NCBI GenBank assembly: GCA_040217575.1
Contig: JAVJPW010000001.1
Location: 224,648 to 288,647, forward strand
Reading direction: 5' to 3'
DNA length: 64,000 bases
Source: Pacificispira sp040217575
GTDB lineage: Bacteria > Pseudomonadota > Alphaproteobacteria > UBA8366 > Aestuariispiraceae
Shown: positions 15,692-24,902 of the stretch, in pieces
How the letters are laid out: every line of letters begins with the position of its first letter
Position numbering within the stretch: the stretch's first letter is position 1
Position numbers and translations under genes: made by a program
The notes under the pieces: generated by a model
Database searches by the model: none
Told to the model about the DNA's origin: nothing
What the model saw: only the letters and a program-made list of their open reading frames with translations

Positions 15692-17061
15692 TAGTTCGTC
15701 TCCATCGCGGCGATTTCGGATTCCTGTTCACGAACAAACTCATCAAAAATGTCTATCACTAGGTCGATCTCCTTCTCGGTCATTGGCGTTGAAAGACACC
15801 CGGCCGCTGCATTTGGAAGGATCACACCGTTGGACGCGAAAAACCGGGTCAGACTCTTCATAACGGCTTTTTGCCTTGGTGCCTCGAAGGTATCTCTGAA
15901 CTCGCGAGGCAGTTCGGCTGTTGGATGAATCCTAAACAGGGAGCCGCCTCCTGAGACGGAGAATGGGAGGCTCCTCTCGCTCATGATTTTGGACAAGCCT
16001 GTGCGGAGTTTAACCCCGAGCGATTCCAGATGCTCGAACGCCTGGTGATCGAGAGCTTCCATCGATGCCAACCCCGCAACCATTGAAAGCGGGTTTGCGG
16101 AAAACGTCCCACCCTGCGGCAATCTCGGACGACCATTCTCCGAAGTAAAAACTTTCATGATTTCGGTCCGACCGCCGATCGCTCCAATTGGAAGACCGCC
16201 ACCTATTATCTTACCCATCGCGAGCAGATCCGGCTGTAGGCCATAGCGTGCCGACGCGCCCTGGTATCCTTGACGAAGATTTAGAACCTCGTCCGAAATG
16301 ATGACGATGCCCAAATCATGGCAGGTGTTATGCAACGAATTGAGGAATTCCGGCTCCGGCGGAATGAGTCCGGCTCGACTAGGCATCGGATCCACCAGCA
16401 CTGCCGCAATCTCACCAGCACGCGCCTTTAGTCTCTCCTCGAGTTGCGGTGCGTCGTTGAACCGCAATACAACGGTCTCGTCGAGCACGCTTTTCGGCGC
16501 GCCATGATAGAATGGAACCGAATTCGGGTTCTCTTTGGAGCCCCAATTTTCTGGAGTCGCCGCCTGGCTCACTTCAACACAGTCATACGCCCCGTGATAG
16601 GACCCTTCGAACTTCGCAATCCCGGGTCTGCCGGTGAAGGCGCGCGCCGCCTTTATCGCAAACATCACGGCTTCAGTTCCAGAGTTGACGAACCGTACCT
16701 GGTCTACGTTTGGTATTCGAGCACTCAAAGTCTCTGCCAGTGCGATCTCATGGACAGTGGGGTTAGCGAAGCAACTGCCGCTCGATAACTGCCGTTGGAC
16801 GGCTTCAACAATGGGCTGAAATCCGTGACCATGAATTAAGGTCGTGAAGTTTCCATTCAGGTCCAGGAACTGATTGCCATCGACGTCGTACAAGTACGCG
16901 CCTTCGCCATACGCCATGTAGCGGGGAAACGGGTCCTTTTCGATCGTCGCTCGGGTCATCCCATCGGGGAAGACCTTGCACGCTTTTTCAAACAACCGCT
17001 CGGATTCACTCGATCGGTGCTTACTGTCACCGACCGGATGTGATGTTATCAACGTCGTCAT
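15691..17061 (-). CDS. Class III aminotransferase (glutamate-1-semialdehyde aminomutase-like)
   Basis: A PLP enzyme of 456 residues if started at 17061, where AGGAG is well spaced; an in-frame ATG at 17091 has no such site. Motifs: NGNFTTLIHGHGF, FVNSGTEAVMFAIKAAR (phosphate-binding loop), IISDEVLNLR (Asp to pyridine N) and AMGKIIGGGLPIGAIGG with the PLP lysine. It resembles GSA aminomutases but its operon partners point to catabolic transamination of an amine or amino acid. It is the first gene of the leftward operon, and an operator-like palindrome lies about 50 bp upstream. Confidence 0.85.
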   Translation of the reverse strand: MTTLITSHPVGDSKHRSSESERLFEKACKVFPDGMTRATIEKDPFPRYMAYGEGAYLYDVDGNQFLDLNGNFTTLIHGHGFQPIVEAVQRQLSSGSCFANPTVHEIALAETLSARIPNVDQVRFVNSGTEAVMFAIKAARAFTGRPGIAKFEGSYHGAYDCVEVSQAATPENWGSKENPNSVPFYHGAPKSVLDETVVLRFNDAPQLEERLKARAGEIAAVLVDPMPSRAGLIPPEPEFLNSLHNTCHDLGIVIISDEVLNLRQGYQGASARYGLQPDLLAMGKIIGGGLPIGAIGGRTEIMKVFTSENGRPRLPQGGTFSANPLSMVAGLASMEALDHQAFEHLESLGVKLRTGLSKIMSERSLPFSVSGGGSLFRIHPTAELPREFRDTFEAPRQKAVMKSLTRFFASNGVILPNAAAGCLSTPMTEKEIDLVIDIFDEFVREQESEIAAMETN

Positions 17062-17111
17062 GCCTACTCCTGTCGAAAACTCGTAGGCCACACGCTATGT
17101 TAAAATGATAT

Positions 17112-17125
17112 TTGATGCAACAAAT
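17112..17125. promoter_or_regulatory. Operator-like palindrome upstream of the aminotransferase operon
   Basis: TTTGATGCAACAAA is the exact reverse complement of the site at 17887-17900. With one mismatched pair it is itself a palindrome, TTTGWTGCAWCAAA. Such short palindromes are typical GntR-FCD sites. It overlaps the last base of the regulator gene. Confidence 0.6.
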
Positions 17126-17835
17126 TATTGCCGGGCGCGAATCTCCGCGCCAATCATCCTGGAGAGTTGTTTGTAGCCATCTCGGATGTCGTTTTGAATC
17201 GCCGCCTTTACCGTCTCGCCGTCTCGATCCTGCATGCCTCGGATCGCCCACTGATGATTGGCGACCCCTCTCTTCGAAATCGCGAACTCAGGATACAGTT
17301 GATGAAATGACGGGCCGATGCGGACCCATAGCGATTCGATAAACGACAAAAGACTTGGCATGTTAGCGCACTCGTAAATGCGAAAGTGAAAAGCCTTGTT
17401 CATCTCGAGAACTTCGATGAAGCGTTCTTCATCCAACGCTGTGTTCAACTGAGATTGGGTGGTTTCAAGAAATTCGACATCCGCTCCGACGCAGTTTCTG
17501 GCCGCTTCATCGGCAGCCAGGCCCTCAACGACTAGGCGAATTTTTGTGATCTCGTCCAAACTCTCCATCGTCATTTCGGGGACCACGACCGTCCGCGGCC
17601 CTTTATTTACCAGGACCCCATCGGCGATTAGGCGGTTAATGGCATCGCGAGCAGGTGTTGTGCTAATTCCTAATGCCTCGGCGACGGACCTGACCGTCAT
17701 CTTTACCCCAGGCTCAAACCTCCCCCTTACAATACTTTGACGCAGACGATCATATGCCTGCTCTCCCAAGCTGACCTGCCGGTCAATCGGCTGAATATCA
17801 GACTCTAAGCCCATGGTGCCTTCAATTTCCGCCAT
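17125..17835 (-). CDS. GntR-family FCD regulator of the catabolic cluster
   Basis: A 236-residue regulator when started at 17835, where AGGAG is 7 nt upstream; an ATG at 17871 is less supported. Winged helix: LRQSIVRGRFEPGVKMTVRS, then ALGISTTPARDAINRLIADG and the wing VNKGPRTVVVPEM. The FCD domain begins at LDEITKIRLVVEGLAA and has the family metal/ligand histidine pattern (FHFRIYE, NHQWAI). It lies between the two arms of the cluster, with one near-identical palindrome at each side, which strongly suggests it controls both. Confidence 0.87.
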   Translation of the reverse strand: MAEIEGTMGLESDIQPIDRQVSLGEQAYDRLRQSIVRGRFEPGVKMTVRSVAEALGISTTPARDAINRLIADGVLVNKGPRTVVVPEMTMESLDEITKIRLVVEGLAADEAARNCVGADVEFLETTQSQLNTALDEERFIEVLEMNKAFHFRIYECANMPSLLSFIESLWVRIGPSFHQLYPEFAISKRGVANHQWAIRGMQDRDGETVKAAIQNDIRDGYKQLSRMIGAEIRARQ

Positions 17836-17886
17836 TTCAAAGCTCCTACACTTTAATCGCATCGATTCCATGTTGACAATATGTTG

Positions 17887-17900
17887 TTTGTTGCATCAAA
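17887..17900. promoter_or_regulatory. Operator-like palindrome upstream of the transporter arm
   Basis: TTTGTTGCATCAAA is the reverse complement of 17112-17125. It lies 47 bp before the ATPase start and about 50 bp upstream of the regulator start, so it could control both. A TTGACA at 17873-17878 lies next to it. Confidence 0.6.
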
Positions 17901-17946
17901 ATGAATATGACATTTATTAAATCTGTGACGAAGTAGTGAAGGGCAA

Positions 17947-19080
17947 ATGATTGTGGATAGCGAACTGGCATCTGTCTCGGGGAAGGGCGTGGATGTAAAG
18001 GGCATTGGAAAAACCTTCGGTGAGGTCACCGCCGTGGGCTCGGTCACCCTGAAGATCCAACCCGGAGAGTTCATATCTCTTCTAGGTCCTTCGGGATCCG
18101 GCAAAACGACATTGCTGATGATGATAGCTGGGTTCGAAACACCAACTTCAGGGTCGATATCGATCGGCGATACCGATGTAACCCACACACCCGCAAACAA
18201 GCGTGGTGTCGGGATGGTGTTTCAGAAGTATGCCCTCTTTCCTCATATGACGGTCGCGGAGAACATCGCATTTCCGTTAAAGATGCGAAAGTTCGAGCGG
18301 CGGGCGATTGATCAGCGTGTCGATGAAGCGCTCGAACTGGTGAGGCTGGGCGGTCTCAACGCACGCACCCCATCTCAACTATCCGGAGGACAGCAGCAGA
18401 GAGTTGCTGTCGCGCGCGCCCTAGTCTTCCAACCTCAGGTACTTCTGATGGATGAACCTCTGGGAGCACTGGACAAGAAGTTGCGCGAAGAGATGCAGAT
18501 CGAGATCAAGTCGATTCAAGAGCGCCTCGGTGTGACTGTGATCTATGTGACGCATGACCAGGAAGAGGCACTCACGATGTCGGATCGGGTCGCTGTCATG
18601 AATGACGGCGACATCGTTCAACTCGGGACGCCGCGGGAACTCTACGACAAACCGATGTCTACATTTGTCGCGGATTTTGTCGGCAGGACGAACCTTCTCA
18701 ATGCGACGGTCAAAAGATCCGACTCGGGACAACCGTGCCTCGATTTCGGCGGTGGGGAGTGTGTGTCGGCCGAGTCGGCTCGGCTGGATCGTATTGCTTT
18801 GAATGGTACAGATGTATCCGTCCGTATCGCCGTCCGCCCTGAAGATATTGAAGTGCTCCCGCTTGGACGAAGCGCGGAGCCGACCATCAAGGGAGTCGTT
18901 CAGGCATCTGTATTTCTAGGATCGCATCTGCTGGTCGTATTGGACCTGCCAGACGCGGGTGGGGCTCAAATTCAGGCGCAGGTTCCGGTAACCGCTCATG
19001 ACGACCTGAAAAGGGGCGATAAGGTGGACATTCGCCTCGATCCAACTCGCATCAATGCGTTCATGGCGAAGGGTACGTGA
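17947..19080 (+). CDS. Polyamine-type ABC transporter ATP-binding protein (PotA-like)
   Basis: A 377-residue ATPase of the spermidine/putrescine/iron family. Walker A GPSGSGKTT is at residues 47-55, the signature is LSGGQQQRVAVARAL, and Walker B is LLMDEPLGALD, followed by the H-loop in YVTHDQEEALTMSD. The last 120 residues form a TOBE-like regulatory domain (VRIAVRPEDIEVLP). It energises uptake through the two following permeases. It is the first gene of the rightward arm, about 110 bp from the divergent regulator start. Confidence 0.9.
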   Translation: MIVDSELASVSGKGVDVKGIGKTFGEVTAVGSVTLKIQPGEFISLLGPSGSGKTTLLMMIAGFETPTSGSISIGDTDVTHTPANKRGVGMVFQKYALFPHMTVAENIAFPLKMRKFERRAIDQRVDEALELVRLGGLNARTPSQLSGGQQQRVAVARALVFQPQVLLMDEPLGALDKKLREEMQIEIKSIQERLGVTVIYVTHDQEEALTMSDRVAVMNDGDIVQLGTPRELYDKPMSTFVADFVGRTNLLNATVKRSDSGQPCLDFGGGECVSAESARLDRIALNGTDVSVRIAVRPEDIEVLPLGRSAEPTIKGVVQASVFLGSHLLVVLDLPDAGGAQIQAQVPVTAHDDLKRGDKVDIRLDPTRINAFMAKGT

Positions 19081-19081
19081 A

Positions 19082-19975
19082 ATGAGTGCGTCCACCAACG
19101 AACCAAAGGCAAGGCCTGGCAAACCGGCTCGGAAAACAGGCACTTACTCCGTTGGGCTCTCTCTAGCTTTAATCGCTCCGTGGCTGGCGCTTCTTATGGT
19201 CGGATTCATCTACCCGGTTGGAAAGCTCCTGGCTGGTAGCCTCTACGATGAAGGTTTCACGTTTGAGCACTATGGGCGGATTATAGAAGAGCCCCTCTAT
19301 CTTCGAATCCTCGCCCGAACGCTTTGGATTTCTGTGGTTGTCACCACGGCTGCGTTCCTTCTCGGATATCCGGTCGCCTATGCTATGGCGAAACTCAAAA
19401 GTAGGGGCGCGATGCTGGTTGCGGCGTGTGTGCTGGTTCCGTTGTGGACCAGTGTGCTTGTGCGCTCCTACGCTTGGATCGTGCTTCTGCAGCGCCGCGG
19501 CGTTGTAAACAACGCATTGGTTGAAGCCGGCATTATGGAAGTGCCATTGCGCCTCATTTATACCGAGTTCGCGGTGATTCTGGCGATGACCCATGTGCTG
19601 TTGCCTTTCATGATTCTTCCGATCTACGGCGCCATTAAAACGGTTCCTGAGGACCTGACGCGCGCCGCGCTGAATCTTGGGGCAAGCCGAACGACGGCGT
19701 TCCTGAGAGTGACGCTTCCGCTCAGCCTGCCCGGAGTTTTTGCCGGATCGCTTATCACCTTCATTTTGGCGCTCGGCTTCTACGTCACCCCAGCGCTCGT
19801 CGGTGGGCCGGGCACACTGATGATGGCGACGCTCATTGGCCAGCAGACAACCCAGCTATTGAACTGGCCCTTCGCAGGTGCGCTGTCCGCTGTGCTGCTG
19901 GTCATCACCATCGCAATAGCCGTGGCGTTCAGGCGGTTACTTGCTTTGAACAAAGGGTTTCAGAATGCATCCTGA
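19082..19975 (+). CDS. ABC transporter permease (PotB-like)
   Basis: A 297-residue inner-membrane permease with about six helices. It carries the EAA loop as DLTRAALNLGASRTTAFLRV, typical of PotB/CysU-type permeases. An upstream in-frame ATG at 19055 lies inside the ATPase gene; the ATG at 19082 directly after the ATPase stop is preferred. It overlaps the next permease by 11 nt. It forms a heterodimeric channel with the PotC-like protein. Confidence 0.88.
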   Translation: MSASTNEPKARPGKPARKTGTYSVGLSLALIAPWLALLMVGFIYPVGKLLAGSLYDEGFTFEHYGRIIEEPLYLRILARTLWISVVVTTAAFLLGYPVAYAMAKLKSRGAMLVAACVLVPLWTSVLVRSYAWIVLLQRRGVVNNALVEAGIMEVPLRLIYTEFAVILAMTHVLLPFMILPIYGAIKTVPEDLTRAALNLGASRTTAFLRVTLPLSLPGVFAGSLITFILALGFYVTPALVGGPGTLMMATLIGQQTTQLLNWPFAGALSAVLLVITIAIAVAFRRLLALNKGFQNAS

Positions 19976-20822
19976 AGCGAGCATTACGGCACTTGACCAG
20001 GGAACTGCCATCCCAACGGGGCGGAGACGCACCTTGCCGCTTGGTAGAATGGTCGCGGCACTCTTTATTGGAGCGATCCTCTTCTTTCTGGTGCTGCCGA
20101 CCGCAATTGTCATCCCGATGTCGATTGGAGAGGCGGGCTACATCGAATTCCCGCCCCGCGGACTAACCTTCGAGTGGTACGTCAAATACTTCAACGATGA
20201 ATCATGGATGTCCGCGACCTGGTTCAGTCTAAAGGTCGCTTTTGGAACGACCATCACAGCGACACTTGTGGGCACGCTTGCCTCTCTAGCGCTGGTTCGC
20301 GGAGACCTTCCGGGGAAAACCCTAATTCAGAGTCTGACTCTGAGCCCCATGATCATTCCACATATCGTCATCGCGGTCGCACTGTATCTGTTTTTCGCCC
20401 CTTTGCGGTTAACAGGCAATTTCTTCGGGTTCCTTATCGCGCACAGCTTATTGGCTGTGCCCTACGTCGTATTGACGGTGTCCGCGTCGCTGCAGCGGTT
20501 CGACACGACTTTGGAACTCGCCGCTTTAAGCTGTGGTGCCAATCGGACGCAAGCCTTCATTCACGTAATTCTCCCGTCCATTGCACCAGGCGTTGCCGCG
20601 GGTGCGGTGTTTGCATTCCTGGCATCCTTTGACGAGGCCACCGTGGCGTTCTTCATTTCGGGGGTCGAAGGAAAAACCATCACCCGGAAAATGTTCGAGG
20701 ATATCGACTTCAACCTGACTCCGGTCATTGCCGCGGTCTCGACGGTCCTCGTTGCCGCTTCGCTCGTTCTTATGACGATCGTCCATGTCATGCAGTTGCG
20801 CTCCGGGAAGGGGAGGGATTGA
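19965..20822 (+). CDS. ABC transporter permease (PotC-like)
   Basis: A 285-residue permease with about six helices and the EAA motif TTLELAALSCGANRTQAFIH. Residues 115-150 read GKTLIQSLTLSPMIIPHIVI, a conserved PotC stretch. It completes the membrane part of a spermidine/putrescine-type importer. The stop at 20822 is followed 1 nt later by the GTG of the amidohydrolase, so all these genes are one transcription unit. Confidence 0.88.
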   Translation: MHPEASITALDQGTAIPTGRRRTLPLGRMVAALFIGAILFFLVLPTAIVIPMSIGEAGYIEFPPRGLTFEWYVKYFNDESWMSATWFSLKVAFGTTITATLVGTLASLALVRGDLPGKTLIQSLTLSPMIIPHIVIAVALYLFFAPLRLTGNFFGFLIAHSLLAVPYVVLTVSASLQRFDTTLELAALSCGANRTQAFIHVILPSIAPGVAAGAVFAFLASFDEATVAFFISGVEGKTITRKMFEDIDFNLTPVIAAVSTVLVAASLVLMTIVHVMQLRSGKGRD

Positions 20823-20823
20823 C

Positions 20824-22203
20824 GTGGTAAAACATACTCCCACCGCGTGCGATACCCTTCTGACAAACTGTCGTTTAGTCGGTTGTGAGGGACGGAACGA
20901 CCATTCCAGTTCGACCGCGGTCGCAATCACGGGAGCCCATATCACCGATATTGGGACAGACCCAGAACTGACCAGTCGCTACGCTGCCGAGGTGCATATA
21001 GATGGGCATGGTGCTCTCTTACATCCCGGGTTTATCGATTCGCATGTCCACGTTTCGCAGTACACGGCCCGCTCGGTACTCCCAAGGATGGAAAGTGGGC
21101 CTGTCAACATGGGACATTGGAAGGCAGAGATCACCGATGAAGACGAGGCCGCAAGCCTAAGGCTGGCCGCGATAGACTACTTCAGAGCCGGATACACTGG
21201 GTTTGTCGATCCGGGCACAATACTGAATCCATCAGCCGCCGCGGATGTCGTGAATGAGATCGGTATCCGAGTCTGGATGACGGATCCTTACGTGGCGGAC
21301 CGCGCCAGTCAGCTAGCGCAACGACTACCCGAACTCGCCAGTGAGGGATTTCTCTCTCGTTGGCCCCGAAATACCGATGAAGCGTTGCGACGGATTGGTG
21401 GTCAACTGGCGTTCAATTCCAAGACAGACGGATTGGTTCATGGGTTCGTCGGTCTCTACGGAGAAGAAACTGCATCAAATGAACTATATGCCGCAGCGTT
21501 GAAGATCGCGCGGGACGCAGGCGTTCAGTTTCAGGAGCATCGCGGCTACTCGCCTGCTGAGTATCTTGCGAGTGAGGCACGGCTCGGACGACCGAACCTC
21601 CAGTTTCTTGAGGAAAACGAGCTGCTCGGCCCTGACATAACCTTTGTCCATATGAACTATGTCCGCGAAGTCGAAATCGCGAAGTTCTCAACGACCCAGA
21701 CAAAGGTGGTGTGGTGTCCGTATGGGCAGATGCAGATGCTTGGTAAAGGCGGCGCGCAGCCCAAAATGGCGGAGCTTTGGCGCGCAGGTTGCCAGATTGG
21801 AATTGGCACAGATATTCCGCGAGCCATCAACTTCGACGCACTTGGCGGATTGGCGATCGCGGCTTCCGCCGCAGCGGGAACCCCACTCTCCTCCACAGAC
21901 ATATTCGAAATGCGAACCCTGGCAGCAGCCAAGAGCGTTGGGGCTGGGACGATCACAGGCAGTATTTCCATTGGAAAACGGGCGGATCTGGTCTTGCGCG
22001 CCGACACCGACGCTCAAGCCATCGCCGCCGATGCGCATTGGGAGTCGGCCGTTCTCGGCCTTTCGAGCCCACCTCGCATGGTCTTCGTCAATGGAAAAAT
22101 CGTTTTCAGGGATGGAATCCCAACAACAGCAGATCCGCGTCGCGTGGCGGATCAAGCGCGGGGTTCAGTCCAAAGCATGCTCAAAAGAATTGGGCTGATC
22201 TGA
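20824..22203 (+). CDS. Metal-dependent amidohydrolase (TRZ/ATZ, cytosine-deaminase type)
   Basis: A 459-residue amidohydrolase-superfamily enzyme. The metal HxH is in GFIDSHVHVSQY, a later histidine in FQEHRGYS, another in VHMNYVREVE, and the catalytic Asp in GTDIPRAINFDAL. The C-terminus closes the small beta domain (KRADLVLRA). Start chosen at GTG 20824, because the upstream ATG lies within the permease gene and a GGAGGG precedes the GTG. It probably deaminates or hydrolyses an imported N-containing ring or amide. Confidence 0.82.
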   Translation: MVKHTPTACDTLLTNCRLVGCEGRNDHSSSTAVAITGAHITDIGTDPELTSRYAAEVHIDGHGALLHPGFIDSHVHVSQYTARSVLPRMESGPVNMGHWKAEITDEDEAASLRLAAIDYFRAGYTGFVDPGTILNPSAAADVVNEIGIRVWMTDPYVADRASQLAQRLPELASEGFLSRWPRNTDEALRRIGGQLAFNSKTDGLVHGFVGLYGEETASNELYAAALKIARDAGVQFQEHRGYSPAEYLASEARLGRPNLQFLEENELLGPDITFVHMNYVREVEIAKFSTTQTKVVWCPYGQMQMLGKGGAQPKMAELWRAGCQIGIGTDIPRAINFDALGGLAIAASAAAGTPLSSTDIFEMRTLAAAKSVGAGTITGSISIGKRADLVLRADTDAQAIAADAHWESAVLGLSSPPRMVFVNGKIVFRDGIPTTADPRRVADQARGSVQSMLKRIGLI

Positions 22204-22228
22204 ACACGCGAAAACAGGAGAGTGTCAC

Positions 22229-23329
22229 ATGATTACGCGCAGAACACTGATCTCGAGTGCCCTTGCCGTACCGCTACTGCCCATGGCCGCGAAGTTCGCA
22301 GGGGCGTCCGAAAGACTTGTGAACGAAGCAATCGATGCAGGCGAGACCGAGATTATCCTTGCCGGCGGAACGGGTGGCTATGGCGAAATGGTTCGCAAGC
22401 ACTTCCTTGACCCCTTCTCCGAGGAAACCGGCATCAACATCGTTGAGGACGGCGGATTCTACGGCGAGAAACTCGCGAAGCTCAAGGCGATGGCGGAAGT
22501 CGGAAGCTTCGAGTGGGACATGGTTACTCTCTCGGCCGACCACTTGGTTGAGCAAAACGCTCAACATCTCCAAGACCTAGGAAGTTGCGGCCAGATTCCG
22601 AACGTGGCAACGAACGGTGTCGCTGGGTCTTGCCTTCAGTACGGTGTCCTGTTTGATATCGGCGGTGGGGTCATGGCCTACAATTCCGACGAATTCCAGG
22701 GTGCGGGACGGCAGCCGTCGAGTTGGGCGGATTTCTGGGATGTGGATACCTTTCCGGGACCGCGTGCCCTGCCGGACATTGGAACACCGTGGTGGCCGAT
22801 GATCGCTGCACTCACGGCAGACGGCGTAAACGCGAGCGACCTGTTTCCGCTGGACTTCGATCATGCATTCGCAAAGCTGGACGAGATCAAGCCGCACGTG
22901 AGCGTCTGGTGGAGAAGCGGAGATCAGAGCCAGCAGATTTGGCGCTCTGGCGAGGTCGTCATGGCACAAATGTATGCGGGCCGCGCGATGGGCCTGAGAA
23001 ACGAAGGGATGCCGGTTGGCGTTTCGTGGAATGGAGTCCCGCTCGATGCGGCTGCATGGTGTGTCTTGAAGGAAGCCAGGAGCCCGAGAGCATCGCTCGC
23101 GCTGTTGAACTACATGTACACACGTCCGGAAGCACACGCCGCATTCGCGGCCGAGAGCGGCGGTGTGACAGCCATGAAGGATGCATTCGACCTTCTGGAG
23201 CCATCGGCCCAAGAGGTTGCCGCTACCAATCCCGACAATTGGGATCAAATCGTACAGATCGATCGCGGCTGGCTGGGACAAAACCACGACGCGATACTAG
23301 AGCAGTGGACAACTTGGGTAGCCAGCTGA
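22229..23329 (+). CDS. Polyamine-type ABC transporter periplasmic binding protein (PotD-like)
   Basis: A 366-residue extracellular solute-binding protein. The signal peptide is MITRRTLISSALAVPLLPMA, with an RR pair compatible with Tat, and cleavage is likely after the AKFAGA region. The mature part opens with EIILAGGTGGYGEMVRKHFL. The order VTLSADHLVEQN and WADFWDVDTFPGPRALPD is family-typical of PotD/iron-type binding proteins. An SD (CAGGAG) lies 10 nt before the ATG. It supplies substrate to the PotABC-like proteins. The ligand is unknown. Confidence 0.87.
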   Translation: MITRRTLISSALAVPLLPMAAKFAGASERLVNEAIDAGETEIILAGGTGGYGEMVRKHFLDPFSEETGINIVEDGGFYGEKLAKLKAMAEVGSFEWDMVTLSADHLVEQNAQHLQDLGSCGQIPNVATNGVAGSCLQYGVLFDIGGGVMAYNSDEFQGAGRQPSSWADFWDVDTFPGPRALPDIGTPWWPMIAALTADGVNASDLFPLDFDHAFAKLDEIKPHVSVWWRSGDQSQQIWRSGEVVMAQMYAGRAMGLRNEGMPVGVSWNGVPLDAAAWCVLKEARSPRASLALLNYMYTRPEAHAAFAAESGGVTAMKDAFDLLEPSAQEVAATNPDNWDQIVQIDRGWLGQNHDAILEQWTTWVAS

Positions 23330-23396
23330 ATAGTCTCGGAAACGGTGTCGGGTCCATTTCGGGTCTGGCACCGTCCGATTCTTTGGATTCAAGCTA

Positions 23397-24902
23397 TTGA
23401 AACGCCGCGTTGTCATTGGTGGGCTTTTCCATGAAGGGAACAGCTTCAGCTCGGTCGTCACGCGCGACGACTTTTTTTCAACGGTAAGAGGCCACGCCGT
23501 CGCTGAGAAGGCTGCGTCGTCCATGTCGGCCCTTGGCGGTGCCTACAGAGTGTTCGTGGAAAAGCGTGTCGAAGTTATCCCATCGGTTTCGGCCGTCGCG
23601 TCACCCGGAGGACCAGTCTGCGATAACTTTTTTCGAAATTACACGGACGAGGTCCTGAACGTCATCAGAAGCAACGAACCCGATGGGGTCTACCTGGACC
23701 TTCACGGGGCGATGGTGACCGAAACCATTGATGATCCGGAAGGCGAACTCCTAGAAGCGATCCGAGCGATCGTGGGCGATGAAGTCCCGGTGGCGATCAG
23801 TCTCGACCTGCACGCATATGTCACCGATCGCATGCTGGAGAACGCGGACATCATAGTCGCGTGCAAAGAAAATCCTCACACGGACTACCACTTGGCCGGC
23901 GCAAAAGCATCGCGTTTGTTGTTCCGGGCGATTGAGCAGGATGCCTTTCCAACACATGCCTGCACGACGATACCACTTATCATCGGTTCAAAAATGGGTA
24001 CAGGAAGCGGGCCCCTTCGGTTGATCCACAAGTATGCGCGAAGGGCCCAAAGTGAGAACTCAGCCGTTCTGGACATCTCAATATTCAACACCACCTCCCT
24101 GGTCGATGTTGAGGGAGCAGGACAATCCGTTACCGTCACAACGGACAACGACCCAGAACTCGCATCGACACTTTCGGTAGAGCTCGCCAAGAAGTTATGG
24201 AGTTTGCGCGATCAATTTTCGCCAGACTTCAAGGACCTGGACGCGCTGCTTCACGCCTTGTCAGCAAATAGGTTGTCTCGGCCCCTTGTAGTTGGCGACC
24301 AAGGAGATCGCGTGCTGGCTGGGGCGCCAGGAGACGGGATGTTCATTGCCAAAACCATCCTAAACCAATATCCAAACCTGAGGGCTTTGGTGCCGGTTAC
24401 CGATCCGGAAGCCGTGGCGCTGGCGGTTAGTCATGCTGTTGGGAGTCGCTTGAAGCTTACTGTCGGAGGCAAGCTGTCTGAGGGCCAGAGCGGATTACAA
24501 GGAACTTGGGAGATTGTGAAAACCGGCGACGGGAACTTCATACATAGGGGGCCATACCTCGCGAAAGAGCCAGCCCGTATGGGAAGGACTGTTCTACTGC
24601 GGTGGCGAAACCTCACACTTCTCGTTACAGAACAGCCGGCATTTTCCCAAGACCCGGAGGCATTCGAGAGCCAGGGTGCCGCTATCGCTGACTACGATGT
24701 CATCGTATCGAAGTCAGGCTATCACTTTACACTCTCGTTCGCCGGTCTAGCGGAGTGCGTAGTCGCCGACACTCCAGGCATCTCCAACTACAAGCCGGGA
24801 AACCTGCCATATAGGAAGCGCCTAGGATGCTACCCCGAGGTTGATGTGACAGGAAACGCAGCTTTCCATACCTGGCCACCCGATCCCACAGAGAGGCGTT
24901 AA
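23397..24902 (+). CDS. M81-family metallohydrolase (MlrC / microcystinase C-like)
   Basis: A 501-residue MlrC-family protein. The N-terminus RRVVIGGLFHEGNSFS is the conserved family opening. It is reachable only from a TTG at 23397, so an unusual start is likely. Other anchors: DGVYLDLHGAMVTE, VAISLDLHAYVTDRM, ENPHTDYHLAG (metal histidines) and the C-terminal domain beginning near ADYDVIVSKSGYH. Known members cleave linear peptides or amide bonds. As the last gene of the transporter arm, it probably acts on the imported compound. A small hairpin (23342-23374) lies between it and the binding-protein gene. Confidence 0.82.
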   Translation: MKRRVVIGGLFHEGNSFSSVVTRDDFFSTVRGHAVAEKAASSMSALGGAYRVFVEKRVEVIPSVSAVASPGGPVCDNFFRNYTDEVLNVIRSNEPDGVYLDLHGAMVTETIDDPEGELLEAIRAIVGDEVPVAISLDLHAYVTDRMLENADIIVACKENPHTDYHLAGAKASRLLFRAIEQDAFPTHACTTIPLIIGSKMGTGSGPLRLIHKYARRAQSENSAVLDISIFNTTSLVDVEGAGQSVTVTTDNDPELASTLSVELAKKLWSLRDQFSPDFKDLDALLHALSANRLSRPLVVGDQGDRVLAGAPGDGMFIAKTILNQYPNLRALVPVTDPEAVALAVSHAVGSRLKLTVGGKLSEGQSGLQGTWEIVKTGDGNFIHRGPYLAKEPARMGRTVLLRWRNLTLLVTEQPAFSQDPEAFESQGAAIADYDVIVSKSGYHFTLSFAGLAECVVADTPGISNYKPGNLPYRKRLGCYPEVDVTGNAAFHTWPPDPTERR

